Source: Actinoplanes sp. N902-109 (GTDB lineage Bacteria > Actinomycetota > Actinomycetes > Mycobacteriales > Micromonosporaceae). From it: 64,000 bases of DNA. Positions 30,990-38,246 of this stretch are shown here, piece by piece. How positions within the stretch are numbered: the stretch's first letter is position 1; every line of letters begins with the position of its first letter. The position numbers and the translations under genes were made by a program. The notes below the pieces were generated by a model, which made no database searches, was not told where the DNA came from, and was given only the letters and a program-made list of their open reading frames with translations. Location of the stretch: the NCBI RefSeq assembly GCF_000389965.1, contig NC_021191.1, positions 118,501 to 182,500 on the forward strand. Reading direction: 5' to 3'.

Positions 30990-32600
30990 GTGCCCCGAGG
31001 CGACGGCCGGTTGACCGACGATCTCGACCCCCAGGACCGCGGACCCCAGGATGCCTGCGGCGTCTTCGGCGTCTGGGCCCCCGAGGAAGAGGTTGCCAAA
31101 CTCACCTACTTCGGGCTTTTCGCACTGCAGCACCGCGGCCAGGAGGCTGCTGGCATTGCTGTCAGTGACGGATCCGGTGTGGTGGTCTACAAGGATCTCG
31201 GCCTGGTGTCCCAGGTCTTCGACGAGCCGACGCTGGCGAGCCTGCGCGGCCACCTCGCGATCGGTCACACCCGTTACTCCACCACCGGTGGTTCCAACTG
31301 GGAGAACGCTCAGCCGACGATCCGGGCCACCACGGCCGGCACCACGATCGCGCTGGCCCACAACGGCAACCTGGTCAACACCGCCGAGCTGGCCCGCGAG
31401 ATCGCCGAGCGCGGCCTGGACGCCGGTGACGCCACCTCCGACACCGCGATGGTGACCACCCTGCTGGCCAGCCGCCCGGACCTGTCGGTCGAGGCCGCGG
31501 CCATGGAGGTGCTCCCGCGGCTGCGCGGCGCGTTCAGCTTCGTCTTCATGGACGAGGGCACCCTGTACGCAGCCCGCGACGCCCAGGGGGTGCGCCCGCT
31601 GGTGCTCGGCCGGATGGAGCGCGGCTGGGCCGTGGCCAGCGAGACCGCCGCGCTCGACATCGTCGGGGCCAGCTTCGTGCGCGAGGTCGAGCCCGGCGAG
31701 ATCCTGGCGATCGACGAGCACGGCCTGCGCTCGAGCCGGTTCGCCAGCCCCGAGCCCAAGGGCTGCCTCTTCGAGTACGTCTACCTCGCCCGCCCGGACA
31801 CCACGATCGCCGGTCGCAACATGTACGCGGCCCGCGTCGAGGTCGGCCGCCGGCTGGCCAAGGAGCACCCGGTCGAGGCCGACCTGGTGATCGGCGTGCC
31901 GCAGTCGGGCATCCCGGCCGCGATCGGGTACGCCGAGGAGTCCGGCATCCCGTACAGCGAGGGCTTCATGAAGAACGCCTACGTCGGGCGCACCTTCATC
32001 CAGCCGTCGCAGACGATCCGCCAGCTGGGCATCCGGCTCAAGCTCAACCCGCTGCGCGAGGTGGTCCGGGGCAAGCGCATCGTGGTGATCGACGACTCGA
32101 TCGTGCGCGGCAACACCCAGCGGGCCCAGATCCGGATGCTGCGTGAGGCCGGCGCCCTGGAGGTGCACGTGCGCATCTCCTCGCCGCCGGTCAAGTGGCC
32201 CTGCTTCTACGGCATCGACTTCGCCACCCGTGCCGAGCTGATCGCCAACGGTCTCGAGATCGACGGCATCCGCCGCTCGATCGGTGCCGACTCGCTGGGC
32301 TACGTCTCGCTGGACAACCTCGTCCAGGCCACCGAGCAGCCGAAGTCCCGGCTCTGCATGGCCTGCTTCGACGGGCAGTATCCCATCGAGCTGCCCGCCG
32401 GTCACCTCATCGGCAAGCACCTGCTCGAGGGGGTCGGCAAGCGGGCGGTCATGACCGACGCCACTCCCGAGCAGACCGACGCCGCGGTGAGCGGCCTCGA
32501 GCGCGACTACGACAACGAGCAGTACGCCGAGGGCGAACGCGAACAGGCCCAGCCACTTGTCGGCAGCCCCGGCGGCGTCGACGCGCTGCGCCGCCCGTAA
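30990..32600 (+). CDS. purF: Amidophosphoribosyltransferase
   Basis: 536-residue enzyme of the first committed step of purine synthesis (PRPP plus glutamine to phosphoribosylamine). The N-terminal nucleophile Cys is in DACGVFGV, exposed after propeptide removal. The glutaminase loop GHTRYSTTGGS, the PRPP-site VVIDDSIVRGNT and C-terminal CMACFDG (a likely Fe-S ligand) are present. GTG at 30990 has GAGGGAGC upstream. An adjacent TACACT at 30935-30940 could be a -10. Confidence 0.97.
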   Translation: MPRGDGRLTDDLDPQDRGPQDACGVFGVWAPEEEVAKLTYFGLFALQHRGQEAAGIAVSDGSGVVVYKDLGLVSQVFDEPTLASLRGHLAIGHTRYSTTGGSNWENAQPTIRATTAGTTIALAHNGNLVNTAELAREIAERGLDAGDATSDTAMVTTLLASRPDLSVEAAAMEVLPRLRGAFSFVFMDEGTLYAARDAQGVRPLVLGRMERGWAVASETAALDIVGASFVREVEPGEILAIDEHGLRSSRFASPEPKGCLFEYVYLARPDTTIAGRNMYAARVEVGRRLAKEHPVEADLVIGVPQSGIPAAIGYAEESGIPYSEGFMKNAYVGRTFIQPSQTIRQLGIRLKLNPLREVVRGKRIVVIDDSIVRGNTQRAQIRMLREAGALEVHVRISSPPVKWPCFYGIDFATRAELIANGLEIDGIRRSIGADSLGYVSLDNLVQATEQPKSRLCMACFDGQYPIELPAGHLIGKHLLEGVGKRAVMTDATPEQTDAAVSGLERDYDNEQYAEGEREQAQPLVGSPGGVDALRRP

Positions 32601-32620
32601 AGCCGACCACACGTAGGGGC

Positions 32621-32654
32621 CCGGTGGCCGGTCGTAGTCACGGCAGGCCACCGG
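32621..32654. terminator. Hairpin in the purF-purM gap
   Basis: Perfect 9-bp stem CCGGTGGCC (32621-32629) / GGCCACCGG (32646-32654) 20 nt after the purF stop. It could be a terminator or attenuator between the two genes. Confidence 0.5.
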
Positions 32655-32655
32655 C

Positions 32656-32685
32656 TTGGGCTTCGGCGGTCCGCAGCCTTAGGGT
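32656..32685 (+). promoter_or_regulatory. Candidate purM promoter
   Basis: TTGGGC (32656-32661) and TAGGGT (32680-32685) are separated by 18 bp, just after the hairpin and 81 nt before purM. The match to the housekeeping sigma consensus is moderate. If real, purM is transcribed separately from purF. Confidence 0.35.
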
Positions 32686-32766
32686 CCTAGGGCGGAACTT
32701 TCGAGCCGCTACTCACGTCTGAACAACCGGCCCAGCCGGACGGCACCACCATCAAAGGGGAGAACC

Positions 32767-33918
32767 GTGACGCACGTGTCCGAGCGCAACAGTGCCGGAT
32801 CCAACGGCGCCGAGGGCGGCGACCGCCAGCCCTGGTCGGCGGGAGCGGGCCGCACCGGGCGCAAGCGCACGGCCACGTACGCGGACGCGGGCGTCTCGAT
32901 CGAGGCCGGTGACCGGGCCGTCGAGCTGCTGAAGTCCAAGGTCAAGCGCACCACCCGGCCCGAGGTGATGGGTGACCTGGGCGGCTTCGCCGGCCTGTTC
33001 AAGCTGAACGCGCAGAAGTACAAGAGCCCGATCCTGGCGTCGTCGACCGACGGCGTCGGCACCAAGCTGGTCATCGCCCAGCAGCTCAACATCCACGACA
33101 CGATCGGCATCGACCTCGTCGCCATGGTGGTCGACGACCTGGTGGCGTGTGGTGCCGAGCCGCTGTTCCTGCTCGACTACATCGCCTGCGGCGAGGTCGT
33201 GCCGGACAAGGTCGCCGAGATCGGCGCCGGCATCGCGGACGGCTGCCGGTACGCGGGCTGCGCCCTGCTGGGCGGCGAGACGGCCGAGCACCCCGGGGTC
33301 ATGCGCCCGGACGAGTACGACGTGTCCGCGACCGGCGTCGGTGTGGTGGAGGAGAGCGAGATCCTCGGCGCCCACCGGGTCGAGATCGGTGACGCGGTGA
33401 TCGCGATGCGCTCCTCCGGCCTGCACTCCAACGGCTATTCGCTGGTGCGCCACGTGCTGCTGGGCGCCGGCCGGATGCGCCTGGACACCGTGGTCGACGA
33501 CTTCGGCGGTCAGCGCACCCTCGGCGAGGAGCTGCTCACCCCGACCAAGATCTACGCCAAGGACTGCCTGGGCCTGATCGAGGAGACCGACGTCCGCGCG
33601 TTCTCCCACGTGACCGGGGGCGGCATCCCGGGCAACCTGTGCCGGGTCCTGCCGGAGAACCTCGACGCCGTGGTCGACCGGTCGACCTGGCGCCCGCAGC
33701 CCATCTTCGACCTCATCCAGGCCAAGGGCCGCATCGAGGACACCGAGATGGAAGCCACGTTCAACATGGGCGTCGGCATGTTCGCGATCGTGTCGGCCGA
33801 TGACGCCGACCGCGCGATGGCCTATCTGACCGGCCGTGGCGTCGAGGCCTGGCAGGTCGGCGAGGTCATCGAGGGCAGTGGCGAGGTGCAGATGATGGGT
33901 CAGTACACCCGCGGCTGA
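32767..33918 (+). CDS. purM: Phosphoribosylformylglycinamidine cyclo-ligase
   Basis: 383-residue AIR synthetase, which closes the imidazole ring. After a ~35-residue hydrophilic N-terminal extension the family core starts at TYADAGVSIEAGDRAVE. It has ASSTDGVGTKLVIA, GGETAEHPG and SHVTGGGIPGN. GTG at 32767 has AAAGGGGAG upstream. A long imperfect hairpin follows. Confidence 0.97.
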   Translation: MTHVSERNSAGSNGAEGGDRQPWSAGAGRTGRKRTATYADAGVSIEAGDRAVELLKSKVKRTTRPEVMGDLGGFAGLFKLNAQKYKSPILASSTDGVGTKLVIAQQLNIHDTIGIDLVAMVVDDLVACGAEPLFLLDYIACGEVVPDKVAEIGAGIADGCRYAGCALLGGETAEHPGVMRPDEYDVSATGVGVVEESEILGAHRVEIGDAVIAMRSSGLHSNGYSLVRHVLLGAGRMRLDTVVDDFGGQRTLGEELLTPTKIYAKDCLGLIEETDVRAFSHVTGGGIPGNLCRVLPENLDAVVDRSTWRPQPIFDLIQAKGRIEDTEMEATFNMGVGMFAIVSADDADRAMAYLTGRGVEAWQVGEVIEGSGEVQMMGQYTRG

Positions 33919-33936
33919 GGCCCGGCTCTTCTTGGA

Positions 33937-33980
33937 CGGCCTGTCCGGTGCGGCTGCTACCAGCCGTACCGGATGGGCCG
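33937..33980 (+). terminator. Long hairpin after purM
   Basis: Three stacked stems, CGGCC/GGCCG, TCCGGT/ACCGGA and CGGCTG/CAGCCG, separated by small mismatches around a CTAC loop. It starts 19 nt past the purM stop. It probably ends the purine transcript and insulates the RiPP genes. Confidence 0.7.
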
Positions 33981-34046
33981 TTCGGGTCTGCGGGTAGGGT
34001 ATTGATCCGCGTCCATCGATGTCTTGGTGGACGGAAGGCAAGCTCG

Positions 34047-34114
34047 GTGCGCAGGGCCCCTCCGTGCGCAGGGCCCCTCCGTGCGCAGGGCCCCTCCGTG
34101 CGCAGGGCCCCTCC
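34047..34114. repeat. Perfect tandem repeat, 17 bp x 4
   Basis: GTGCGCAGGGCCCCTCC occurs four times without mismatch (34047, 34064, 34081, 34098), then a partial diverged copy from 34115. It lies between purM and amcB, 77 bp before the amcB start. Confidence 0.95.
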
Positions 34115-34190
34115 GTGCGGAGGGCGGGGCGGACGCCGGTGGACGTGGGCACCTAGCCTGACCTCAACCGGCGGTGGGAGGTGTGACGGA

Positions 34191-35312
34191 ATGGCGGCGT
34201 GGAGCGGTATGAGCGGCATCGCCACGGTCCCCACCTACGTCGTCATGCAGCCGACCACGTTGTGCAACCTCGATTGTTCGTACTGCTACCTCCCGCTGCG
34301 CCGGGCCGACCACAAGATGCCCGTGGCGGTCGCCGAGGCGGTTGCTGCGGCTGTGGACACCTGGTCCCGTACGGGAAGGTTCTCGGTGGTCTGGCACGGG
34401 GGTGAGCCGCTCGCAGCGGGACGGGAGCACTTCGCGGCCCTGCTCGCGCCGTTCGGCGCAGACGTGGAACATCACGTGCAGACCAATGCGACGCTGATCG
34501 ACGACGCCTGGTGCGAGTTCTTCACCGAGCGGGGGATCCGGGTCAGCGTGAGCATCGACGGCCCGGAGCCGCGCAACGCCAACCGGGTCACCCGCGGTGA
34601 CAAACCGGCGTACGACCGGATCCGGCGTGGTATCGAGACCCTGCGCCGGCACGGCATCCCGTTCTCGGCGCTCTGCGTGGTCGACCGTCCGGTGCCGGGC
34701 CTGGCCACCGAGCTCTACGCCTACTTCCTGAGCCTGGGCTGCGACGTTCTCGGCATCAACGTCGAGGAGCTCGAAGGGGTCAACACCCGCACCAACAGTC
34801 ACCCCTCGCGGGAGGTCACGGCGTTCTGGGCCGAGCTGGTCAGTGCCTGGCGCCGCGACCCCCGCATCCACCTGCGCGAGATCGAATGGTCCCTGCGGTA
34901 CGCGGCAGCCGTGCTGGACGGCACGGCCGACGGACTCCTCCCGCGCCGCCTCGATCCCATCCCCACGGTGGCCCATGACGGCAGTGTGGTCTTGCTCTCA
35001 CCTGAGCTGGCCGGTTTCTCCGATCCCCGCTACGGCGACTTCAGCAGCGGCAACGTCCTGACCACCCCGTTGGGCGAGATCCTGTCCGGCGCGGCGGAGA
35101 CCCCGTGGATCCGTGAGTTCCTGAACGGGGTGGAGGCATGCCGCGCGCAATGCCCCTATTTCGGCTTCTGCGGCGGTGCCCACGCGGCGAATCGCTACTT
35201 TGAGCTCGGGCGCTTCGACGTGACGACGACGGACCACTGTCGCAACAGCAAGATTCGCCTACTCGAGGGAGTGCTGGACCATGCCCGAGACCACCAGCCC
35301 ACGGCCGGCTGA
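34191..35312 (+). CDS. amcB: AmcB-type cyclophane-forming radical SAM/SPASM peptide maturase
   Basis: 373 residues. The radical SAM cluster motif CNLDCSYC gives cysteines 25, 29 and 32. VVWHGGEPL is the SAM-binding GGEP motif. A SPASM-like C-terminal Cys set lies around CRAQCPYFGFCGGAHAANRYF. This family, named AmcB in actinobacteria, links aromatic side chains to beta carbons of nearby residues to form three-residue cyclophanes in the AmcA precursor. ATG at 34191 has GGGAGG about 9 nt upstream. The amcA gene overlaps its 3' end by 32 nt, which supports the pairing. Confidence 0.88.
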   Translation: MAAWSGMSGIATVPTYVVMQPTTLCNLDCSYCYLPLRRADHKMPVAVAEAVAAAVDTWSRTGRFSVVWHGGEPLAAGREHFAALLAPFGADVEHHVQTNATLIDDAWCEFFTERGIRVSVSIDGPEPRNANRVTRGDKPAYDRIRRGIETLRRHGIPFSALCVVDRPVPGLATELYAYFLSLGCDVLGINVEELEGVNTRTNSHPSREVTAFWAELVSAWRRDPRIHLREIEWSLRYAAAVLDGTADGLLPRRLDPIPTVAHDGSVVLLSPELAGFSDPRYGDFSSGNVLTTPLGEILSGAAETPWIREFLNGVEACRAQCPYFGFCGGAHAANRYFELGRFDVTTTDHCRNSKIRLLEGVLDHARDHQPTAG

Positions 35313-35505
35313 CCCGGCGACGTCCGCCGAGCCGGTGACCGCTCGGGTGCAGGAGACCAAGGAAGGCCTGGCCGCGCTGCTCGCCGAGGCGGAGGAGGCG
35401 CGGCGCCGACGGGCGGAGACCCCGTCGGACGGGTCGGCGGTCTGCGCCTGGAACCACTTCGAGAACATCCCGACGTTCTACAACTGGAACAACCGCCCGC
35501 GCTGA
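35281..35505 (+). CDS. amcA: AmcA-like multi-cyclophane RiPP precursor peptide
   Basis: 74 residues. A disordered N-terminus is followed by an amphipathic helix (about 21-46, VQETKEGLAALLAEAEEARR) that probably acts as leader. The core AWNHFENIPTFYNWNNRPR (56-74) holds three aromatic-X-Asn motifs: FEN (60-62), FYN (66-68) and WNN (69-71), each a likely cyclophane. ATG at 35281 lies inside amcB with GAGGGAG upstream. Its last 28 nt overlap the 3' end of the convergent MerR gene. No protease or exporter is adjacent. Confidence 0.85.
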   Translation: MPETTSPRPADPATSAEPVTARVQETKEGLAALLAEAEEARRRRAETPSDGSAVCAWNHFENIPTFYNWNNRPR

Positions 35506-36221
35506 GCCTCACGCTCACCCAGATAGGCGTCGAGCGCGGCGGCACCGGCGAGCATGGCCCGGCTGCGGGCGGACAGGCGAGCGTGCCAGTCACGCAGCGT
35601 CGACTCCAGCGGCTCGATGCCGCCGGCCGCGCGGACCTGGGCGATCAGCGGAGCGATCTGCTCCAGCAGGTAACCGCCCCGCCGCAGCTGGTGGATCAGC
35701 AGCACATCGCGCACGTCGGCGCCGCCGTAGACCCGATAACCGGTCTGCGCGTCGCGGCGCGGCCGGACCAGGCCCGCCCGCTCCCACTTGCGCAGCGTCG
35801 CCGGGCGGATGCCGAGCCGTCGTGCCAACGGCCCGACGAACGTGTCACCGCGTCCGGCCGGCACCGGACCGAGATCCACCAGCGCGGACTCCACCGCCCG
35901 CAGGGTGCTGCGGTCCTCGAGAAGCTGGGCATGGCTCGCATCGATGAGCCGCATCGCATCCTCGATCGCCTCCCGATGGAGCGCTTGCATGATCGCCGTG
36001 GCTGTGGGGTGGCCATGTCCCGGCACGAGCGCGAGGAACGCCTGGAGTGCCAGCGCGTGCAGCGGCGTGTAGGTGCGGTAGCCCGTCGGGGTGCGACCGG
36101 CCGCCGGCAGGATCCCGGCCGCTTCGTAGTTGCGGACCGCCTGCGTGGACAAGCCGTGCGGGCGCGCCACATCGACCGGACGCAGCACTTGAGGGTTTCG
36201 AGCCACTTGACCGTCCAGCAT
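35478..36221 (-). CDS. TioE-like MerR regulator with two HTH domains
   Basis: 247 residues with tandem MerR-type winged helices. The first is at about 12-75 (LSTQAVRNYEAAGILPAAGRTPTGYRTYT), and the second at about 128-195 (LGIRPATLRKWERAGLVRPR then TGYRVYGGADVRD). This is the layout of TioE-type regulators of antibiotic clusters. Helical parts between and after may dimerise or sense a ligand. It is divergent from the erythromycin-esterase-like gene with a 45-bp gap, so it most likely regulates that gene. Its 3' end overlaps amcA by 28 nt in antisense. Confidence 0.82.
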   Translation of the reverse strand: MLDGQVARNPQVLRPVDVARPHGLSTQAVRNYEAAGILPAAGRTPTGYRTYTPLHALALQAFLALVPGHGHPTATAIMQALHREAIEDAMRLIDASHAQLLEDRSTLRAVESALVDLGPVPAGRGDTFVGPLARRLGIRPATLRKWERAGLVRPRRDAQTGYRVYGGADVRDVLLIHQLRRGGYLLEQIAPLIAQVRAAGGIEPLESTLRDWHARLSARSRAMLAGAAALDAYLGEREAQRGRLFQL

Positions 36222-36232
36222 GCGCGCGAAGT

Positions 36233-36263
36233 TTCAACCGTCGGTTCAACGATACTGTTCAAG
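36233..36263. promoter_or_regulatory. TTCAA repeats and palindrome between the MerR gene and the esterase
   Basis: TTCAAC at 36233-36238 and 36245-36250 and TTCAAG at 36258-36263 repeat every 12-13 bp, and AACCG-T-CGGTT (36236-36246) is palindromic. They fill the 45-bp divergent gap and are the best candidate operator for the MerR regulator. Confidence 0.5.
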
Positions 36264-36266
36264 GGC

Positions 36267-37451
36267 ATGACACTTGTCGGAGAAGACATCATGCGGCTGC
36301 TGTCCGGCCGGCCGCGGCTGCTGGCCCTGGGCGAGCCAACCCACGGCGAGAACATCCTGCTGGAGGTCCGCAACGACCTTTTCGCCCGGCTCGTCGAGCA
36401 GGCGGGTTACCGCACGATCGCCATCGAGAGCGACTGCCTGAGGGGTCTGATCGTCGACGACTACGTCACCACGGGGGCGGGAACGCTTGACGACGTGATG
36501 GCGCACGGGTTCAGCCACGGGTTCGGGGCGGCGCCGGCCAACCGGGCGTTGGTGGGCTGGCTGCGTGCGTACAACCGGGGTCGACCGGAAACCGAGCAGG
36601 TGCACTTCGCCGGGTTCGACGGCCCGCTGGAAACCACCAGCGCCGCCAGCCCGCGCCAGGCCCTCATCGCCCTGCACGCCCACCTCGCCGCCCGGATCGA
36701 CGCCGGCCTGCTGCCGTGCCCCGCCGAAACGCTCGACGACCTGCTCGGCGCCGACGACCGCTGGACCAACCCGGCCGCGATCATGGACCCGGCCCAGTCC
36801 GTCGGCCGTACCCCGGCGGCCGTCCGCCTGGGGTTGCTCGCCCACGATCTCGTCGCGCTCCTCGACTCGGAGACCCCGGACCTGATCGGTGCGGGCGGCT
36901 GGGACCGGGCCCAGCTGTACGGGCGCACGGCAACCGGCCTGCTCGGCTATCACTACTGGCTGGCTGATACGTCGCCCGCGCGACTGCCCCGGCTGCTCGG
37001 TGCGCGAGCCTCGATGATGACCGCCAACCTGCTCGCCCTGGCGGCGCGGGGGCCGGTGCTGGCCTTCGCCCACAACGGCCACCTGCAACGGGACCGGAGC
37101 CGGATGCGGATGGGTGAGGTGCCGATGGAGTGGTGGAGTGCCGGGTCACGGCTCCATGCACTGCTGGGCCCGGAGTATGCGTTCTTCGCCATGGCTGTCG
37201 GCACGATTCACCACCGCGGTGTCACCGCGCCGCCGCTCGACACCGTCGAGGGCAGGCTGTACGCACAGCCTGCTGATCGGTGCGTCGTCGACCCGGGGCG
37301 GCTGACGGGTGATCTGCCGCTCACCGCCCGGGTGTCGCCGTGGTTCGGCTACGCGCCGCTGGACCCCGCCCAGCTGACCGCCATCGACGGCATCGTCTTC
37401 GTGAAGGATGCCCCGGCCGAACCGGCGTGGTGGCCGCTCGGCGCGGGCTGA
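36267..37451 (+). CDS. Erythromycin esterase family protein
   Basis: 394 residues with the family's catalytic layout: His in GEPTHGE, Glu in IAIESD, and His in FAHNGHLQRD. Characterised members hydrolyse macrolide lactones, but many are uncharacterised, so macrolide resistance is only possible. ATG at 36267 follows CAAGGGC. Control by the divergent TioE-like regulator is likely. A tandem repeat array begins in its last codons. Confidence 0.85.
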   Translation: MTLVGEDIMRLLSGRPRLLALGEPTHGENILLEVRNDLFARLVEQAGYRTIAIESDCLRGLIVDDYVTTGAGTLDDVMAHGFSHGFGAAPANRALVGWLRAYNRGRPETEQVHFAGFDGPLETTSAASPRQALIALHAHLAARIDAGLLPCPAETLDDLLGADDRWTNPAAIMDPAQSVGRTPAAVRLGLLAHDLVALLDSETPDLIGAGGWDRAQLYGRTATGLLGYHYWLADTSPARLPRLLGARASMMTANLLALAARGPVLAFAHNGHLQRDRSRMRMGEVPMEWWSAGSRLHALLGPEYAFFAMAVGTIHHRGVTAPPLDTVEGRLYAQPADRCVVDPGRLTGDLPLTARVSPWFGYAPLDPAQLTAIDGIVFVKDAPAEPAWWPLGAG

Positions 37452-37552
37452 CCGGCCGCACCCGGAGTCGCGGCGGACCGGCCGCGTCGGGAGTCGCGGG
37501 CGGACGGCGGCACCCGGAGTCGCGGGCTGACCGGCCGCGCCGGGAGTTGCGG
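37447..37552. repeat. Tandem repeat array, 26-27 bp x 4
   Basis: Four imperfect copies of GCTGACCGGCCGCACCCGGA plus GTCGCGG start at 37447, 37473, 37500 and 37526. The first copy overlaps the stop codon of the esterase gene, so the array probably grew from the gene end. Confidence 0.85.
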
Positions 37553-37854
37553 GAAGCGGCGGTTTGAGCGCAGCATCCAGCGTCGGAGTGACCCAGACCG
37601 GTGCGGGGGCGCGAGCGGGAGCCCGCACCTGACGTAACGGCAGGGTGGAAGCGCTGCGATGGCAGCGAGAAATGAGGCGTGCACCAGCGCGTGCAACGCC
37701 TCAGGTAAGCGGCGGACAGACCCGTTGCGGACGGACAGCCCATGATGCCCACGTGGTGGTCATTCCGCGTGGGCATCATGGTCATACCGGGACGACCGCA
37801 ACACACGGGAGCACGCGGTCAACCGCGTGCTCTGTGTAGTACGGGTCTCGCGGG
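37553..37854. other. Noncoding gap with inverted repeats
   Basis: No supported gene. It holds a perfect 13-bp inverted repeat, CATGATGCCCACG (37741-37753) / CGTGGGCATCATG (37768-37780), with a 14-nt spacer. It also contains the DUF3073 terminator, listed separately. Base composition is less GC-biased than in the flanking genes. Confidence 0.6.
37809..37832 (-). terminator. Hairpin terminator of the DUF3073 gene
   Basis: Perfect 10-bp stem GAGCACGCGG / CCGCGTGCTC with a TCAA loop, 22 nt past the DUF3073 stop on the minus strand. Flanking ACACA/TGTGT can extend it. Confidence 0.75.
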
Positions 37855-38067
37855 TCAGTGCCTAGTAGGCGACCAGCGGTCCTGCTCGTCGTCCGCGTCG
37901 TCCTCGTCATCGTCGACGAACTCATCGTTGTCGTCGTCGAAGCGATGATCGGACTTACCAGCACCCGCCAGTTCGCGCTGCAAGGCGGTGAGGTCGGTGT
38001 TCGGGGAGTGATACTTCAACTCCCGGGCCACCTTTGTCTGCTTGGCCTTAGCACGGCCGCGCCCCAT
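37855..38067 (-). CDS. DUF3073 family small protein
   Basis: 70 residues. The basic N-terminus MGRGRAKAKQTKVARELKYHSP is the DUF3073 hallmark. The second half is highly acidic (DDDNDEFVDDDEDDADDEQD), giving a strongly bipolar protein of unknown function. ATG at 38067 has AGGGGG upstream, so the longer open frame to 38130 is not used. Actinobacteria often keep this gene between purM and the amino-acid dehydrogenase, as here. Confidence 0.92.
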   Translation of the reverse strand: MGRGRAKAKQTKVARELKYHSPNTDLTALQRELAGAGKSDHRFDDDNDEFVDDDEDDADDEQDRWSPTRH

Positions 38068-38246
38068 GGCTCGACCCCCTCGCACAGAATTCGGGGCAGC
38101 CCGAAGGCGGGCCCCGATGACGTCAGGCATCTCTCGTGGGTCTTACGGTACATGGACGATGCCGCCTTCGGCACCTCGGGTTACGTGTACCACCGTCGCG
38201 CGTCGCGGCATGTCGCGAACGAGACGCGCGACGGGGTACAAAAGTC

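Noticed and set aside
34047..34114. CRISPR-like repeats
   Set aside because: Units are 17 bp, directly abutting with no spacers, and no cas genes are present. This is a plain tandem repeat.
36267..37451. Proven macrolide-resistance gene
   Set aside because: Family motifs are present, but many members do not act on macrolides, so only the family is called.
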